From positions 23,257,235 to 23,321,234 of the forward strand of contig NC_092813.1 of the NCBI RefSeq assembly GCF_040954645.1: 64,000 nt of DNA, given 5' to 3'. Position numbers and translations under genes: made by a program. Every line of letters starts with the position of its first letter. Position 1 is the first letter of the stretch. Below are positions 1 to 11,168 of this stretch, piece after piece. Under the pieces are notes generated by a model. The model did no database searches. It saw nothing but the letters and a program-made list of their open reading frames with translations, and was not told the DNA's origin. The DNA is from Diabrotica undecimpunctata (taxonomy: Eukaryota > Arthropoda > Insecta > Coleoptera > Chrysomelidae).

Positions 1-54
1 ATAAAAATTTTGTTATAATAATGTTGTTGTAAGTCCTTCAATGTAAATATGGGA

Positions 55-748
55 ATATAGAGTCCAACATGGGTCGCATCTTTAGCAAGCTGGTCAACCA
101 GTTCATTTCCCTCGATACCAATGTGACTTTTAACCCAAATAACTGTAATATCTTTACTATATGTTTTATTTTTAATAGCACAAAGAATATTATTTCTTTT
201 ATGTTGAGTCATATCTGAGTTTAATCCTTGACCGACAATGAATCTGATAATATTACTGCTTTATTTAAATTGTGTGAATCTAGCCAATCTAATGCTTTTT
301 CGATAGCTACCGCTTCAGCAGTATATATTGAACAATGCGATGGAAGTTTAATTTTCAAAGATTCGCTTTTATGTGGAATGTAAACTGCCCAACCTCTGGC
401 ACCATCCTCTTTTTTGGAACCATCGGTATACATTATTACGTGATCATTATAGTCACTCAATATGGATCTAAGTAAGACAAAGTTTATTTGTGGGGATTCT
501 GTGTACTTTGGTATTATGACTTTTGGTTTATTTAATGTCACCTGAAAATTAGCTTTATATATTGGTAATCTTTTTTCTTTGCCATAGATATTAGGATACT
601 CATTAGTTTCTAAGAAAGCATCAGCAAGTGGAGGAGAATTTTTTATGCGCCAGTATTTATTTAAGAGGTTTTCAATAGATGACTCATACAGTTGACTAAG
701 TAGATTATTATTATTTAATCTTAGCTTCAGGATATGTTTAATTGACAT
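55..748 (-). pseudogene. LINE-1 ORF2: RNase H domain, frameshifted
   Basis: RNase H removes the RNA strand of the RNA/DNA hybrid during retrotransposition. The stretch starts in one frame at about 748 and carries the first catalytic motif YTDGSK, then TAEAVAIEKAL and SDSL (second and third acidic sites). It hits a stop at 221-223. The domain continues in a different frame to the left of 221, with the conserved end motif WVKSHIGIEGNELVD at about 63-135. So there are two frameshifts, one near 735-750 (joining to the upstream RT tail) and one near 221-230. All family motifs are recognisable, so this copy decayed only moderately. Confidence 0.85.
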
Positions 749-1106
749 AATTTCTCGACTCGATTTTGAAGAGGTATTTCATTACTTTCAGCAAGTAGTA
801 CAGGGCAAGGAGTAGACTTCATGGTGCCCAAGCATATTCTTAGACATTTAAACTGAATGCGGTCTACAGTTAATAAGTGTGTGTTACTGGCGGCACCATA
901 CAGAATGCAACCATAGTCTACAATAGATCGCACGTAGGCTCTGTAAAACATCAATGCAACTTTAGGGTCAGCACCCCATTTTCGATTAGTGACACATTTA
1001 AGAATATTAATACCTTTTTCACACCTACTTTTTATATATTCCACATGTTTTGACCATAACAGTTTGGGATCAAGAAGAATGCCAAGATATTTGTATTCTT
1101 TGACAA
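727..1106 (-). pseudogene. LINE-1 ORF2: post-RT (thumb/connection) segment
   Basis: The minus-strand frame from 1106 to 727 carries the YLGILLD motif that follows the RT core in LINEs, then NRKWGADPKVALMFYRAYV, VDYGCILYG and LRICLGTMKSTP, all typical of the connection between RT and RNase H in I/Jockey-type elements. It stops at 727-729 through a frameshift; the next part of the protein is in another frame from 748. The RT core itself lies on the far side of the Gypsy insertion, ending at 11296. Confidence 0.85.
1103..1106. repeat. Target-site duplication ACAA, left copy
   Basis: ACAA immediately precedes the TG of the 5' LTR; the same ACAA follows the CA of the 3' LTR at 11296-11299. Gypsy-type integrases typically generate 4-6 bp duplications. 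Confidence 0.88.
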
Positions 1107-2432
1107 TGTAACGTTTAAAACGTTACATTTTTGTTCTTATTAATTTCAAAGTACTTTCCACTATTTTCTGCGCATACTATTTGATTTTTATTGATAATAA
1201 GTTCTTTTTCCTTTGTTTGTATTCCTATATTTTATTTCAATATTTTCCTATTATAAATAAATCCGCTGATTAATTTCTTAAGTCCCCTCGTAGTCCTACC
1301 TTCGCTTAATTTATCGTACAAGAAACAGAAACCCCACTCCTAAATAATTTACTTCTATCAATCCGACCCGATTTAATTTCTTTTTAAAATGAACCAGCAA
1401 ACGAGAAGGTATTATTATTAAAAATATAAGTCCTCGTGGTCAGAAACTTCCAACGGTCTGGGTAAGTTAATACTTTGCTCTTTTTACAACAACATATTTT
1501 CATACTTTAATCAAGAACACTTTTAGTTTTTCGTATAATTTTGTGTACGCAAGTACTTAAAAACTGCTTACAATTTTTATTTTCTTTTTACCTTTGCTGT
1601 AATAATAATAATTCAATATAAATCGTATTTATCGCACAACTTTGTCTTTTTCATTTTTCATTTAATAATTTATCTATTGATTACAATTATTAATTTGTGA
1701 GTTTTGGCAACATCAGAGAATTCTGGATCGGTATACAGGTCTCGGAGAGAAGAGCTTTCCGCTTGCCAGAATTCTTCTGTTGTTGGACAAAACTCGTGCC
1801 ATGACGAGTTTTATAGCGGCTTTTGTTTTTCTAGCCACCTTGGTTTTTATTCAATAGAATCCACCTTGGTTTTTATTCAAGAGAATCCACCTTGGTTTTT
1901 ATTCAAGAGAATCCACCTTGGTTTTTATTCAAGAGAATCCACCTTGGTTTTTATTCAAGAGAATCCACCTTGGTTTTTATTCAAGAGAATCCATCTTGGT
2001 TTTTATTCAAGAGAATCCACCTTGAAGAATACAAAAATGAAATTGTTTTTTTTGGAATAAGAAATCCATCTCGATTTGTAAAGTCCGCATGGCTTTGGAT
2101 TGGAGAGGGATCCACATGGTTTCGGCTTAGCGGCATGGTTTTTGCAGACATTGTATGGTCCGAGTTGAGAAGGAAACAGCAGGAGGATTTCTCATAGAGT
2201 AGAGCTAAGTTTCTTTAATTCTTGAGATTTTGTATGTAGATGCTTAATTCCCTGTTGTTAGAACCTCAATTTAATTGTTATTACATTTTGAATTATTAAA
2301 ATATAAATAAATAAAGATATGTGTTAAAGAAATTATTTTATTAATAATTCCCGATTTCTCAAATTAAGTTAGTTTATGCCGAACATCACCCCTGAGGGGT
2401 TTCAATGTGCAATGGGTGAGCTAGCCGTTACA
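1107..2432 (+). repeat. 5' LTR of the Gypsy element
   Basis: 1326 bp, starting TGTAACG and ending CGTTACA, so the ends form a 7-bp inverted repeat. The first 21 bases are a perfect palindrome around one A (TGTAACGTTT/A/AAACGTTACA). A 26-bp minisatellite lies in the middle, and polyadenylation-type AATAAA signals are at 2306-2315. Short frames through the LTR are products of the 26-bp repeat, not genes. Confidence 0.95.
1835..2016 (+). repeat. 26-bp minisatellite, 7 copies, in the 5' LTR
   Basis: Seven head-to-tail copies of a 26-bp unit containing CACCTTGGTTTTTATTCAAG, plus a partial eighth. The first copy here has a G-to-T change (CAATAG in place of CAAGAG) that the 3' LTR lacks; the seventh copy has CATCTT in both LTRs. 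As 26 is not a multiple of 3, the array is open in all three forward frames and yields spurious overlapping reading frames. Confidence 0.95.
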
Positions 2433-2436
2433 CAAT

Positions 2437-2450
2437 TGGCGCCCAACGTG
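2437..2450 (+). promoter_or_regulatory. Primer binding site, tRNA-Lys type
   Basis: TGGCGCCCAACGTG begins 4 nt after the LTR. From general knowledge, it is complementary to the 3' end of metazoan tRNA-Lys(CUU) including CCA; the match ends after 14 nt (next base C where G would be expected). It primes minus-strand cDNA synthesis. Confidence 0.8.
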
Positions 2451-3268
2451 CGTAAACTATTTAATTTGTTGATTTTGGGTTTTATTAATGGATTTTTCTC
2501 ACACTTTCTTTATTAAATTTGTTTCAGTAAAATCTATTTCAATTTTTTGCATTTTTTTTCTATCAATAAGTAATTTAAATAAAAAAAGGAGAACTCATTT
2601 GAGTTATCAGCTTATCAGTTTTTGTGTATATGTGTATTTTGTGTAAAACAAGGTATTTGTTTGACCATTTATTTAAACGTTTACTTTAGATATTTGAAAA
2701 GCGAAGTTTTTTTTTTTTTAATTATATATATATAAATAAATCTTATTTTGATATCTACATAAAATAAGAAACTTTTAATACTATACTCACAACGATCTAA
2801 ATCTAGATGATAAGTTTATAGTAATGGTTAGTTTTCATAATACAAGGCGCGTTCTAAAAGTTTGCATATAAGTTCAACACTATAATTTTATTTAAATAAT
2901 TTTTTTTGAAACAAGCGTTAAGTAATATGCTTTATGCGTCAACTAAGGCAATCTTTTAGGTGGTTTCCTCTCTTCTTAAATGTTGTTGCAAATTTAATTC
3001 ACATACATTTCTAGTTCCAATTTAAGGATTTATTTTATATTTTGCTATAATTGTTAGACCTTCTTATATATTATACATTACATTGCAATATTTTCGATCT
3101 ATTCCAATTTTTGGGTGAGTTAACCTACTTGCACTACATGCCTAGTAGTTAAACTATATTTTTTTTTGAATACCTTTTGCTATTATCTTGTATTCCTATA
3201 TGCATCTGCGTCTAGTCCGTTTTTTTACGAGTATTTTTGCCCTTTGTATTTAATAATTATTTATCAAT
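2451..3268 (+). other. Untranslated leader of the Gypsy element
   Basis: About 820 bp of AT-rich sequence between the primer site and the gag-pol start with no long open frame; expected to hold packaging signals, but I see no defined motif. Confidence 0.6.
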
Positions 3269-6200
3269 ATGTCTCTTCCGTTTAATCCAAATCATTTAAA
3301 GTCGGATGAACTGGCTTATGAAATTCAGAGAAGAGATGTTGATGTGCCAAATACAGTTGAAGAAAAAAGGAAAGTTCTTCGTGGACTTTTAACACAGGAA
3401 GTTTTTAATCGTAGCTTTTCATCTGACTCCAATGACTTGTCATTCGAAGAAGATTTCAGAGGTGCAACAACAACTTTAAAGGAATTGACTACACTTATAA
3501 ACAATTTCACTGGCACAAAGAACTCATCACCATATAAACAGTTAACGGATAGATTGACACATTTGTCTGGTAGGATTTCCAAATTGAATGCTACTAAGGA
3601 TGAGGAAATTAAAATTAAGCGAGAAATTAGGAACAACCTCGTCAACTTAGAAGGAGTTTTGGCTGAGCAAATTCAAGTGGACTTACAAGAGGACGCTAAT
3701 GATGAAATGCTTCCCCAAAACGCTTCTACGCCTATTGCATCAAGATCCTTTGGTACTGTTGTTAAATCCGTCCCGATTTACAAATGGGGAATTAAAAATT
3801 TTTCCGGTCGAGAACAAATTATTCCGTTTTTAGAGCAAATTGAAGCATTAAAAGCCTCAAGAGGATGTACGGACCAGGAGTTATTTCTATCTGCTGGAGA
3901 CCTTTTTGAAGGCTCTGCGTTTGTTTGGTGGCACAATCATTTTCTTAAGAGATCTTTTCACGATTGGTCAGAACTTGTTACAGCTCTTAAAAATACCTAT
4001 TTGCCTGAAGATTATGAATGTAATTTATGGGATCAAATACGTTCTACCAAGCAAAGTTTTAGGGAACCCGTTACTACTTTTATTTCAAATTTTGAAGCGC
4101 TTTTCCACAGGCTTCCAAATAAAGTACAAGAATGTGAAATGGTTTCGGAAATCAAAAGAGGCCTTCTTTCAGACTACATTAAAGCCTTAGCCTTGCACGA
4201 AGTAAGCACAATTGCAGATTTAACAAAATTTTGTAGAAAAATAGAGTCAGCTTTATTTATGTCTACTATAAGGACTCAAAATCCTACGTTTCATAAAAGA
4301 TTTCAGGAGACAAATTCTTTACAAGTGATTTGCTGGAATTGTGGTATTAAAGGACATTCATTCCCGGAGTGTAGATCTGAACGTACCATATTTTGCCATG
4401 GTTGCGGTAGTAAAAATATCTATAAGAAGAATTGTAGTTGCTCTTCAAAAAAACGAGCAATCTGGTGTCAACATCAACCCACCAGCCCCGTCTACGTCGA
4501 ACACAGAAAAGCCGACAACAAAAGACAAGCACATTCCAGGAAAATCTCTACAAAAAAGGTCACGACAATAGACCGACGACAAATTAATTTGCATAATAGT
4601 GATTCCCATTCGTCTTCTAATACAGTATTGCATAACAATGATAATAAAATTGTCTCTTTTTCTAAATTTAATTCAAACAGTAATATAGACAAAAACGTAT
4701 CTAATTTATTACCTACTTATTCTTCAAAAGTTGACGATTCTGATGATGAGTCTATCATTTCTCTGAGTAATAATTTGACTTCAGATAGTAATTTAACTTT
4801 AGTTCCTATTTTGCCTTCTGAGAAACTAACTACTAATCCATTGTTGGACAAGCACGGTTCTGATAATCGTCCATATATATCTATTTCAATAGATGGTGAG
4901 GTTATTTCTGCACTTTTGGATTCAGGTAGCAACGTTTCTATCCTGGGTTCATCATCATTGTATTTATTAAAAAAGTGTAGGCTAACTTTAAATTATGATG
5001 TTTCTATTTGCTTAACAACAGCTGATGGTAGTCTTCAAAATACTATCGGTTCTGTTGATTTACCCGTATCTTTGCAGAATATCACACATATATTGAAATT
5101 TTTAGTAGTACCTTCTATTTCTCAAAAAATAATTTTAGGTATGGACTTTGTAAGAATTTTTAAACTTAACTTAGATTTTTCCAATTTTACCTTTAATTCT
5201 GTCAATTCAATGGAGTTTTCAACATGTGTTGTTAACACTATTAGTGACAAACACAGCCTAACACCTTCTCAATCAGCTCAACTCGATTCCGTGATGAAAT
5301 TATTTAAAGAAATAGGTCCAGTAGATTCTATTGGTAGAACTCATCTTTACACTCATCACATTGATACAGCAGGCAATAAACCAGGTAAACAGAGGCAGTA
5401 TCCTTTGTCTCCTGCCATGCAAAAAATTTTAAATGAAGGAGTTGATGAGATGCTACGTTTAAAAGTGATCCAACCCTTAACTACTCCCACTCCTTGGCTT
5501 AGCCCACTGTGGCTTGTTAAAAAAAAAGACGGTACATACCGCACATGTTTTGATGGTCGTAAATTAAACTCTGTTACGATACCAGATAGTTACCCTATGC
5601 CACATGTTGATACTGTAATTTCTAAGGTTCGAGATGCAAAGTATATTTCATCTATTGATCTCCGTCATGCATTTTATCAGATACCTCTAGATGAAGAATC
5701 TAGATTAAAGACTGCGTTTTCAATTCCTAACAGAGGAGTTTTTTGTTTTAATGTCTTACCGTTCGGGTTAAATAATAGTGCACAAGCTATGAGTCGCTTG
5801 ATGGACTATGTCATTGGACCAAAACTTGATCCATATGCATTTTATTATATTGATGACATTATAGTTGTTATCCCAGATTTCGACACCCATATAAGAGTAC
5901 TCAAAGACCTGTTCAGACAATTAAAATCCGATAATCTTACTGTTAATTTTGATAAATGTGAATTCTGTAGACCCTCATTGAAGTTTCTTGGTTTTATAGT
6001 TGATAAAGAAGGTTTACGAACCGACCCAGATAAGGTACAGTCAATTCTTGACTATCCTGTGCCGCAAAATACGACACAGATACGTCGTTTAATTGGGTTG
6101 ATAGGATATTATCGTCGTTTCCTCCGTAATTTCAATACTGTTAGTAGCCCCATCTCCGATTTGTTGAAAGGAAAGAAAAAAGGACAATCTATTACTTGGA

Positions 6201-7957
6201 CCAAAGAGGCAGACGAAGCGTTCATCAAAATAAAAGAACTTTTGACTAGTGCTCCTGTACTAGCCAGTCCAGACTTTTCTAAAAAATTCTACTTAGCTTG
6301 CGATGCTTCCGATCATGGAGTAGGTAGTGTTCTTTTTCAAAAAGACGATGGTTTCGAACATCCCGTCGCTTACTTCAGCAAAACGCTAAATAAATGTCAG
6401 CGTAAGTACAGTACCACTGAGAAAGAGATGCTTTCAATCTTACTATCCATTGAAAAATTTCGAGGATACATTGAAGGTACTGAGTTCTGTGTTATAACAG
6501 ATCATGCTTCCTTACAATGGTTAACTACGATGAAAAATCCATCACCTAGGTTAGCTAGATGGATAATGAAATTATCTTGTCATAAATTTTCGATTATACA
6601 CCGCAGTGGTTCATTAAATGTAGTGGCAGATTCACTATCTAGAATTCCCAATAACATACCGGAAGTTTGTGTCTTAAACTTGTCTAATTTAAAGCCAGAT
6701 GTTTTTTATAGGTCATTAATTAAAAAGTGTTCAGAAAATCCAGAATTGTATCCTTCTTTTCGAGTACAGGACAATGTTCTTTATAAGCACGTTTTCCCGA
6801 AAACTAAATTTGGTGAATCTTCCACCGAATGGAAGGTTTTTGTTCCTGCACCGAATAGACAAGAAGTGCTTAAGATGTACCATGATGAACCTACAGCTGG
6901 TCACTTCGGGGTGTCTAAAACACTAGGGAGAATATCTGAAATTTACTATTGGCCAAGAATGAGATCTTCGGTGGTGAAATATATCTCCAAGTGCAAAATT
7001 TGTGCATCCTGCAAGTCATCAAATCTACCTCCAGCTGGTAAAATGGGCAATTATAGAAATATTAATTATCCATTTCAGTTTCTTTCCGCTGATTTATTAG
7101 GTCCCTACCCTCGGTCTAAAAACGGGAACCGTTATCTTTTAGTCGTCACAGATTGGTTTACAAAATTTGTGTTTGTTCATACCATGTCAAGTGCAACATC
7201 TAAGGGAATTGTTAGGTTTATAGAAAACCAAATTTTTTTGTTATTTGGAGTGCCTCAGATATTTGCATGCGACAATGGCTCACAATTTATTTCTAAGGAA
7301 TTTAAAGATCTTATGTCCAGGTATGGAGTAAAAAAAATTTGGTATAACGCAAGATACTTTCCACAGATTAATCCAACAGAAAGGGTAAATAAAACCATAA
7401 CTACAGCCATTCGTTCTTATATACACGACAATCACAAAGATTGGGATAAGGAAATTTATAAAATTGCACAGGCAATTCGACTTGCCAAACACGAAGTCAC
7501 GAAATTTTCTCCGTCATTCTTAACCTTTGCTAGGAACATTTCTACAAACGGTTCTTTCTTCGGAAAAATAGAAGACAGAGCAGATAATGACATTAACATT
7601 AACTGTCATTTGTTTTCTCCCAAACCTCCTGAGGAGCTATCACCTTTGTTTTCTGAAGTGCAAAAGAGGTTGCGTCACTCGCATGCAATTAACTCTAAGC
7701 GTTACAACTTGCGTAAACGCACACTACATTTCAATGTAGGGGATAAGGTCTGGAAGAGAAATTTTGTACTTTCCAAGGCTGTCGACAACTTTTCAGCTAA
7801 ACTAGCACCTAAATTTATACCCTGTGTTGTCCATAAGGTAATTTCACCCTTAGTTTATTCCTTGAAAGATCTGGATGGCAACATCCTAGGAGATTTCCAT
7901 ATTAGAGACATCAAGTTAGATGTTACTGACCTTTCTGAAGATGAGTCCTCAAAATAA
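3269..7957 (+). CDS. Gypsy Gag-Pol polyprotein, uninterrupted (1562 aa)
   Basis: A single frame from ATG (3269) encodes Gag, protease, RT, RNase H and integrase without a frameshift between gag and pol. Gag occupies about residues 1-400, with a zinc knuckle CWNCGIKGHSFPEC at 355 and a second knuckle-like motif at 376 whose histidine position is isoleucine. Protease has LLDSGS with Asp551. RT carries LPFGLNNSAQAMS and YIDD (Asp862/863). RNase H shows ACDAS (Asp1012). Integrase has a His1205/His1212/Cys1242/Cys1245 zinc module and Asp1275, Asp1335, Glu1371, an exact D-D-35-E spacing. All catalytic residues are present, so the copy is potentially active. No chromodomain is visible at the C-terminus. 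It copies element RNA into DNA and integrates it. Confidence 0.95.
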   Translation: MSLPFNPNHLKSDELAYEIQRRDVDVPNTVEEKRKVLRGLLTQEVFNRSFSSDSNDLSFEEDFRGATTTLKELTTLINNFTGTKNSSPYKQLTDRLTHLSGRISKLNATKDEEIKIKREIRNNLVNLEGVLAEQIQVDLQEDANDEMLPQNASTPIASRSFGTVVKSVPIYKWGIKNFSGREQIIPFLEQIEALKASRGCTDQELFLSAGDLFEGSAFVWWHNHFLKRSFHDWSELVTALKNTYLPEDYECNLWDQIRSTKQSFREPVTTFISNFEALFHRLPNKVQECEMVSEIKRGLLSDYIKALALHEVSTIADLTKFCRKIESALFMSTIRTQNPTFHKRFQETNSLQVICWNCGIKGHSFPECRSERTIFCHGCGSKNIYKKNCSCSSKKRAIWCQHQPTSPVYVEHRKADNKRQAHSRKISTKKVTTIDRRQINLHNSDSHSSSNTVLHNNDNKIVSFSKFNSNSNIDKNVSNLLPTYSSKVDDSDDESIISLSNNLTSDSNLTLVPILPSEKLTTNPLLDKHGSDNRPYISISIDGEVISALLDSGSNVSILGSSSLYLLKKCRLTLNYDVSICLTTADGSLQNTIGSVDLPVSLQNITHILKFLVVPSISQKIILGMDFVRIFKLNLDFSNFTFNSVNSMEFSTCVVNTISDKHSLTPSQSAQLDSVMKLFKEIGPVDSIGRTHLYTHHIDTAGNKPGKQRQYPLSPAMQKILNEGVDEMLRLKVIQPLTTPTPWLSPLWLVKKKDGTYRTCFDGRKLNSVTIPDSYPMPHVDTVISKVRDAKYISSIDLRHAFYQIPLDEESRLKTAFSIPNRGVFCFNVLPFGLNNSAQAMSRLMDYVIGPKLDPYAFYYIDDIIVVIPDFDTHIRVLKDLFRQLKSDNLTVNFDKCEFCRPSLKFLGFIVDKEGLRTDPDKVQSILDYPVPQNTTQIRRLIGLIGYYRRFLRNFNTVSSPISDLLKGKKKGQSITWTKEADEAFIKIKELLTSAPVLASPDFSKKFYLACDASDHGVGSVLFQKDDGFEHPVAYFSKTLNKCQRKYSTTEKEMLSILLSIEKFRGYIEGTEFCVITDHASLQWLTTMKNPSPRLARWIMKLSCHKFSIIHRSGSLNVVADSLSRIPNNIPEVCVLNLSNLKPDVFYRSLIKKCSENPELYPSFRVQDNVLYKHVFPKTKFGESSTEWKVFVPAPNRQEVLKMYHDEPTAGHFGVSKTLGRISEIYYWPRMRSSVVKYISKCKICASCKSSNLPPAGKMGNYRNINYPFQFLSADLLGPYPRSKNGNRYLLVVTDWFTKFVFVHTMSSATSKGIVRFIENQIFLLFGVPQIFACDNGSQFISKEFKDLMSRYGVKKIWYNARYFPQINPTERVNKTITTAIRSYIHDNHKDWDKEIYKIAQAIRLAKHEVTKFSPSFLTFARNISTNGSFFGKIEDRADNDININCHLFSPKPPEELSPLFSEVQKRLRHSHAINSKRYNLRKRTLHFNVGDKVWKRNFVLSKAVDNFSAKLAPKFIPCVVHKVISPLVYSLKDLDGNILGDFHIRDIKLDVTDLSEDESSK

Positions 7958-9956
7958 TCATTGTTTTGTTGCTTTACTTTGTCTATGATCTTTTGTACAC
8001 TACATTATAGTGGATTATCTTTTGTTAGAAGAAAAAAAAAATTAAAATCAATTTATTACACCTTTTTATCTATCTGTTATCCTTGCCTTGTTGCCTAGTG
8101 TTTGTAAGGGATTATACGTGGTGTCATTTTGGTAATGTAAGAGATGTTCATTTTTGTGGTTGATTATTCTTTATTTTATTCTCTAGGATGATATTAATTT
8201 ATAATACATTCTGGATATTCTATTTTTTGTTGATTTTGTTGATTGTTTATTAACCAGTAGTTATTCTATAACTATCTCGGTTGAGTTGCTTTTCCTATAG
8301 TATAGGTTAAGTTAACTTATTTTAGTGTCAAGACACTTTCCCTCTTCTGAAACTTAAGTAATTTTATGCATTACTCTTCATGAGACTCTAGTGTAAATTT
8401 ATGGCGTTTTGGAGTAATTTTTGCTAGCTTTTAATAAAACTATGCACCCTTTGGTCGTATTTTTTCCGCATGGTTCATGCATTATGCAGTTTTCTAATTT
8501 GTGCGTAATCATCGTTTCCATTTTAACAGAAAAACTATGGCAGTTTATCTTCTATTTATATTTGTGTTTGTTCTATCTATTTCAACCACATACACTAGTT
8601 TTTGTATATTTTTTATCAAAAATATACTGGCGTCCAAAACAATTTTCTTGGTATAATTGAGCATCGTATTCTTTATTTCCACTCGTTTTAGATCTCAATA
8701 ACAGAGTGTTTTCGTAGTATATTTAGGAAGACATAATATCGAGAAATTAAATTTTGTTTCTTTTTCTTCTTCAAATCTATATAGGATCTTAGATTATGGT
8801 ATTATTTCATGTTTAAACGATTATATTTATTCATTTATTTTGTTTTCAATGATTATTAGTAGCGTAACATATTGAGACTCATACTTTTGTAAATATTTAC
8901 CTTAACTTAATTAATCTATACTGGAATAATTTTATTTAGTAATTTTTATTTAACTAATGCAATTTTATGTATTAGACCAGTATAGTTAGCAAATTTTATT
9001 AATACTGATTAAATTTTTCGTGGGATACGTTTAGTTACCTACCCCAACTTATTATTAATTTGACGGTGTATAATAATTTACACTTAAAATAGAACTTGTT
9101 ATTTTTGTTTTAAGAATTATTAGTTCATTTTTTTTCACTAAACTTTATTAAGAGTTATAGTTTTAGAATAGTTTTTTTAGTGCGGTGACACTATAAATCA
9201 CTATTTGATTTTTGTTGACAGTAATATTAATTTAATTTAAAAAAAAAATAAAATTTCATGAGTATCTTTGAGATATTAGCTATTATTTGTTTCTTGTTAT
9301 TTTTGTTACCTTTAACGGATTAACCGTGATATGCAAATATTGTTTTAATTTCAGCCATAAAATCTCGCTCTTCAATTTAAAAGTAAAAGACAGTTTTTTT
9401 TTCTCTATATGGCAGAATTTAATTGTTACAGCAAATCTTGATTAATATAACTAAACACAGCACTTTTTGATTACATTATCACTATTATTTATAATATGTT
9501 CAGCAGTTTAAAAAAAAAGACAAAAAATATTGTTACTTAGTGTGTTCACATTTCGGATCTGTAAAACTTTTATAGAAATATGTTGTAGTTTCGATTTCTA
9601 ATTTTTTGCATCTTTAATTCAAATTAAAAGTTGTATTCTGTTATTTCACGTTGTAGATAGGTCGTTTCTAGATTTTTATTTTACAATGTGCATTGTATGA
9701 TCCTTCGTTTTTTTTCTTGATCGTTTCTTATGAAGTAGAGTTTTGTATTCATTATGATTCGAATATATTTATTTTATAGGAGTCACGTTCGGTATTTCCC
9801 ACTTCTTTTTATTTTCTGTGTCACTTTTAAGCCTTCTTCTTTGGGTATTTGTACTATTGTCTCATTTTGCCTTCTGTTCTTGTTTTCTCTTAGTTCTGCT
9901 TTCTGATTAGTATTTCTCAAAAATTTTTCAGTCAGTCTTCAAAATTTTTTTTTCCT
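7958..9956 (+). other. Long non-coding 3' region of the Gypsy element
   Basis: About 2 kb of AT-rich sequence between the gag-pol stop and the polypurine tract. The longest forward frame is about 80 codons (8421-8660), with no signal peptide plus membrane anchor pattern expected of an envelope protein. I see no coding content; it may be the remains of a lost ORF or a regulatory stretch. Confidence 0.6.
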
Positions 9957-9967
9957 GGTGGGGGGAG
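9957..9967 (+). promoter_or_regulatory. Polypurine tract
   Basis: GGTGGGGGGAG lies 2 nt before the 3' LTR, in an otherwise T-rich context (a long T run precedes it). It is the expected primer for plus-strand synthesis. Confidence 0.82.
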
Positions 9968-10697
9968 TGTGTAACGTTTAAAACGTTACATTTTTGTTCT
10001 TATTAATTTCAAAGTACTTTCCACTATTTTCTGCGCATACTATTTGATTTTTATTGATAATAAGTTCTTTTTCCTTTGTTTGTATTCCTATATTTTATTT
10101 CAATATTTTCCTATTATAAATAAATCCGCTGATTAATTTCTTAAGTCCCCTCGTAGTCCTACCTTCGCTTAATTTATCGTACAAGAAACAGAAACCCCAC
10201 TCCTAAATAATTTACTTCTATCAATCCGACCCGATTTAATTTCTTTTTAAAATGAACCAGCAAACGAGAAGGTATTATTATTAAAAATATAAGTCCTCGT
10301 GGTCAGAAACTTCCAACGGTCTGGGTAAGTTAATACTTTGCTCTTTTTACAACAACATATTTTCATACTTTAATCAAGAACACTTTTAGTTTTTCGTATA
10401 ATTTTGTGTACGCAAGTACTTAAAAACTGCTTACAATTTTTATTTTCTTTTTACCTTTGCTGTAATAATAATAATTCAATATAAATCGTATTTATCGCAC
10501 AACTTTGTCTTTTTCATTTTTCATTTAATAATTTATCTATTGATTACAATTATTAATTTGTGAGTTTTGGCAACATCAGAGAATTCTGGATCGGTATACA
10601 GGTCTCGGAGAGAAGAGCTTTCCGCTTGCCAGAATTCTTCTGTTGTTGGACAAAACTCGTGCCATGACGAGTTTTATAGCGGCTTTTGTTTTTCTAG

Positions 10698-10879
10698 CCA
10701 CCTTGGTTTTTATTCAAGAGAATCCACCTTGGTTTTTATTCAAGAGAATCCACCTTGGTTTTTATTCAAGAGAATCCACCTTGGTTTTTATTCAAGAGAA
10801 TCCACCTTGGTTTTTATTCAAGAGAATCCACCTTGGTTTTTATTCAAGAGAATCCATCTTGGTTTTTATTCAAGAGAAT
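10698..10879 (+). repeat. 26-bp minisatellite, 7 copies, in the 3' LTR
   Basis: The same seven-copy array as at 1835-2016; here copies 1-6 are identical and only copy 7 has the CATCTT variant. Confidence 0.95.
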
Positions 10880-11168
10880 CCACCTTGAAGAATACGAAAA
10901 TGAAATTGTTTTTTTTGGAATAAGAAATCCATCTCGATTTTGAAAGTCCGCATGGCTTTGGATTGGAGAGGGATCCACATGGTTTCGGCTTAGCGGCATG
11001 GTTTTTGCAGACATTGTATGGTCCGAGTTGAGAAGGAAACAGCAGGAGGATTTCTCATAGAGTAGAGCTAAGTTTCTTTAATTCTTGAGATTTTGTATGT
11101 AGATGCTTAATTCCCTGTTGTTAGAACCTCAATTTAATTGTTATTACATTTTGAATTATTAAAATATA

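Larger units (their letters stand above)
1..1106 (-). mobile_element. LINE-1, 3' part (continues from 11296-14719 across the Gypsy insertion)
   Basis: This is the downstream part of a non-LTR retrotransposon read on the minus strand: the end of the RT region followed by RNase H. The reading frame at the left side of the Gypsy element (minus strand from 1106) picks up the frame that stops at 11296 once the LTR element and one copy of its 4-bp duplication are removed, so both pieces are one LINE. The element runs off the left edge, so its 3' end and tail are not visible. The endonuclease, RT, RNase H order places it in the I/R1/Jockey-like group of insect LINEs; I cannot fix the clade by eye. 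Confidence 0.88.

Noticed and set aside
1704..2197. Overlapping 101-118 codon frames in the 5' LTR (and their copies at 10567-10943)
   Set aside because: They are produced by the 26-bp minisatellite being open in three frames; no independent coding evidence.
7958..9956. Envelope gene after gag-pol of the Gypsy element
   Set aside because: No frame over about 80 codons and no signal peptide, cleavage site or anchor pattern.
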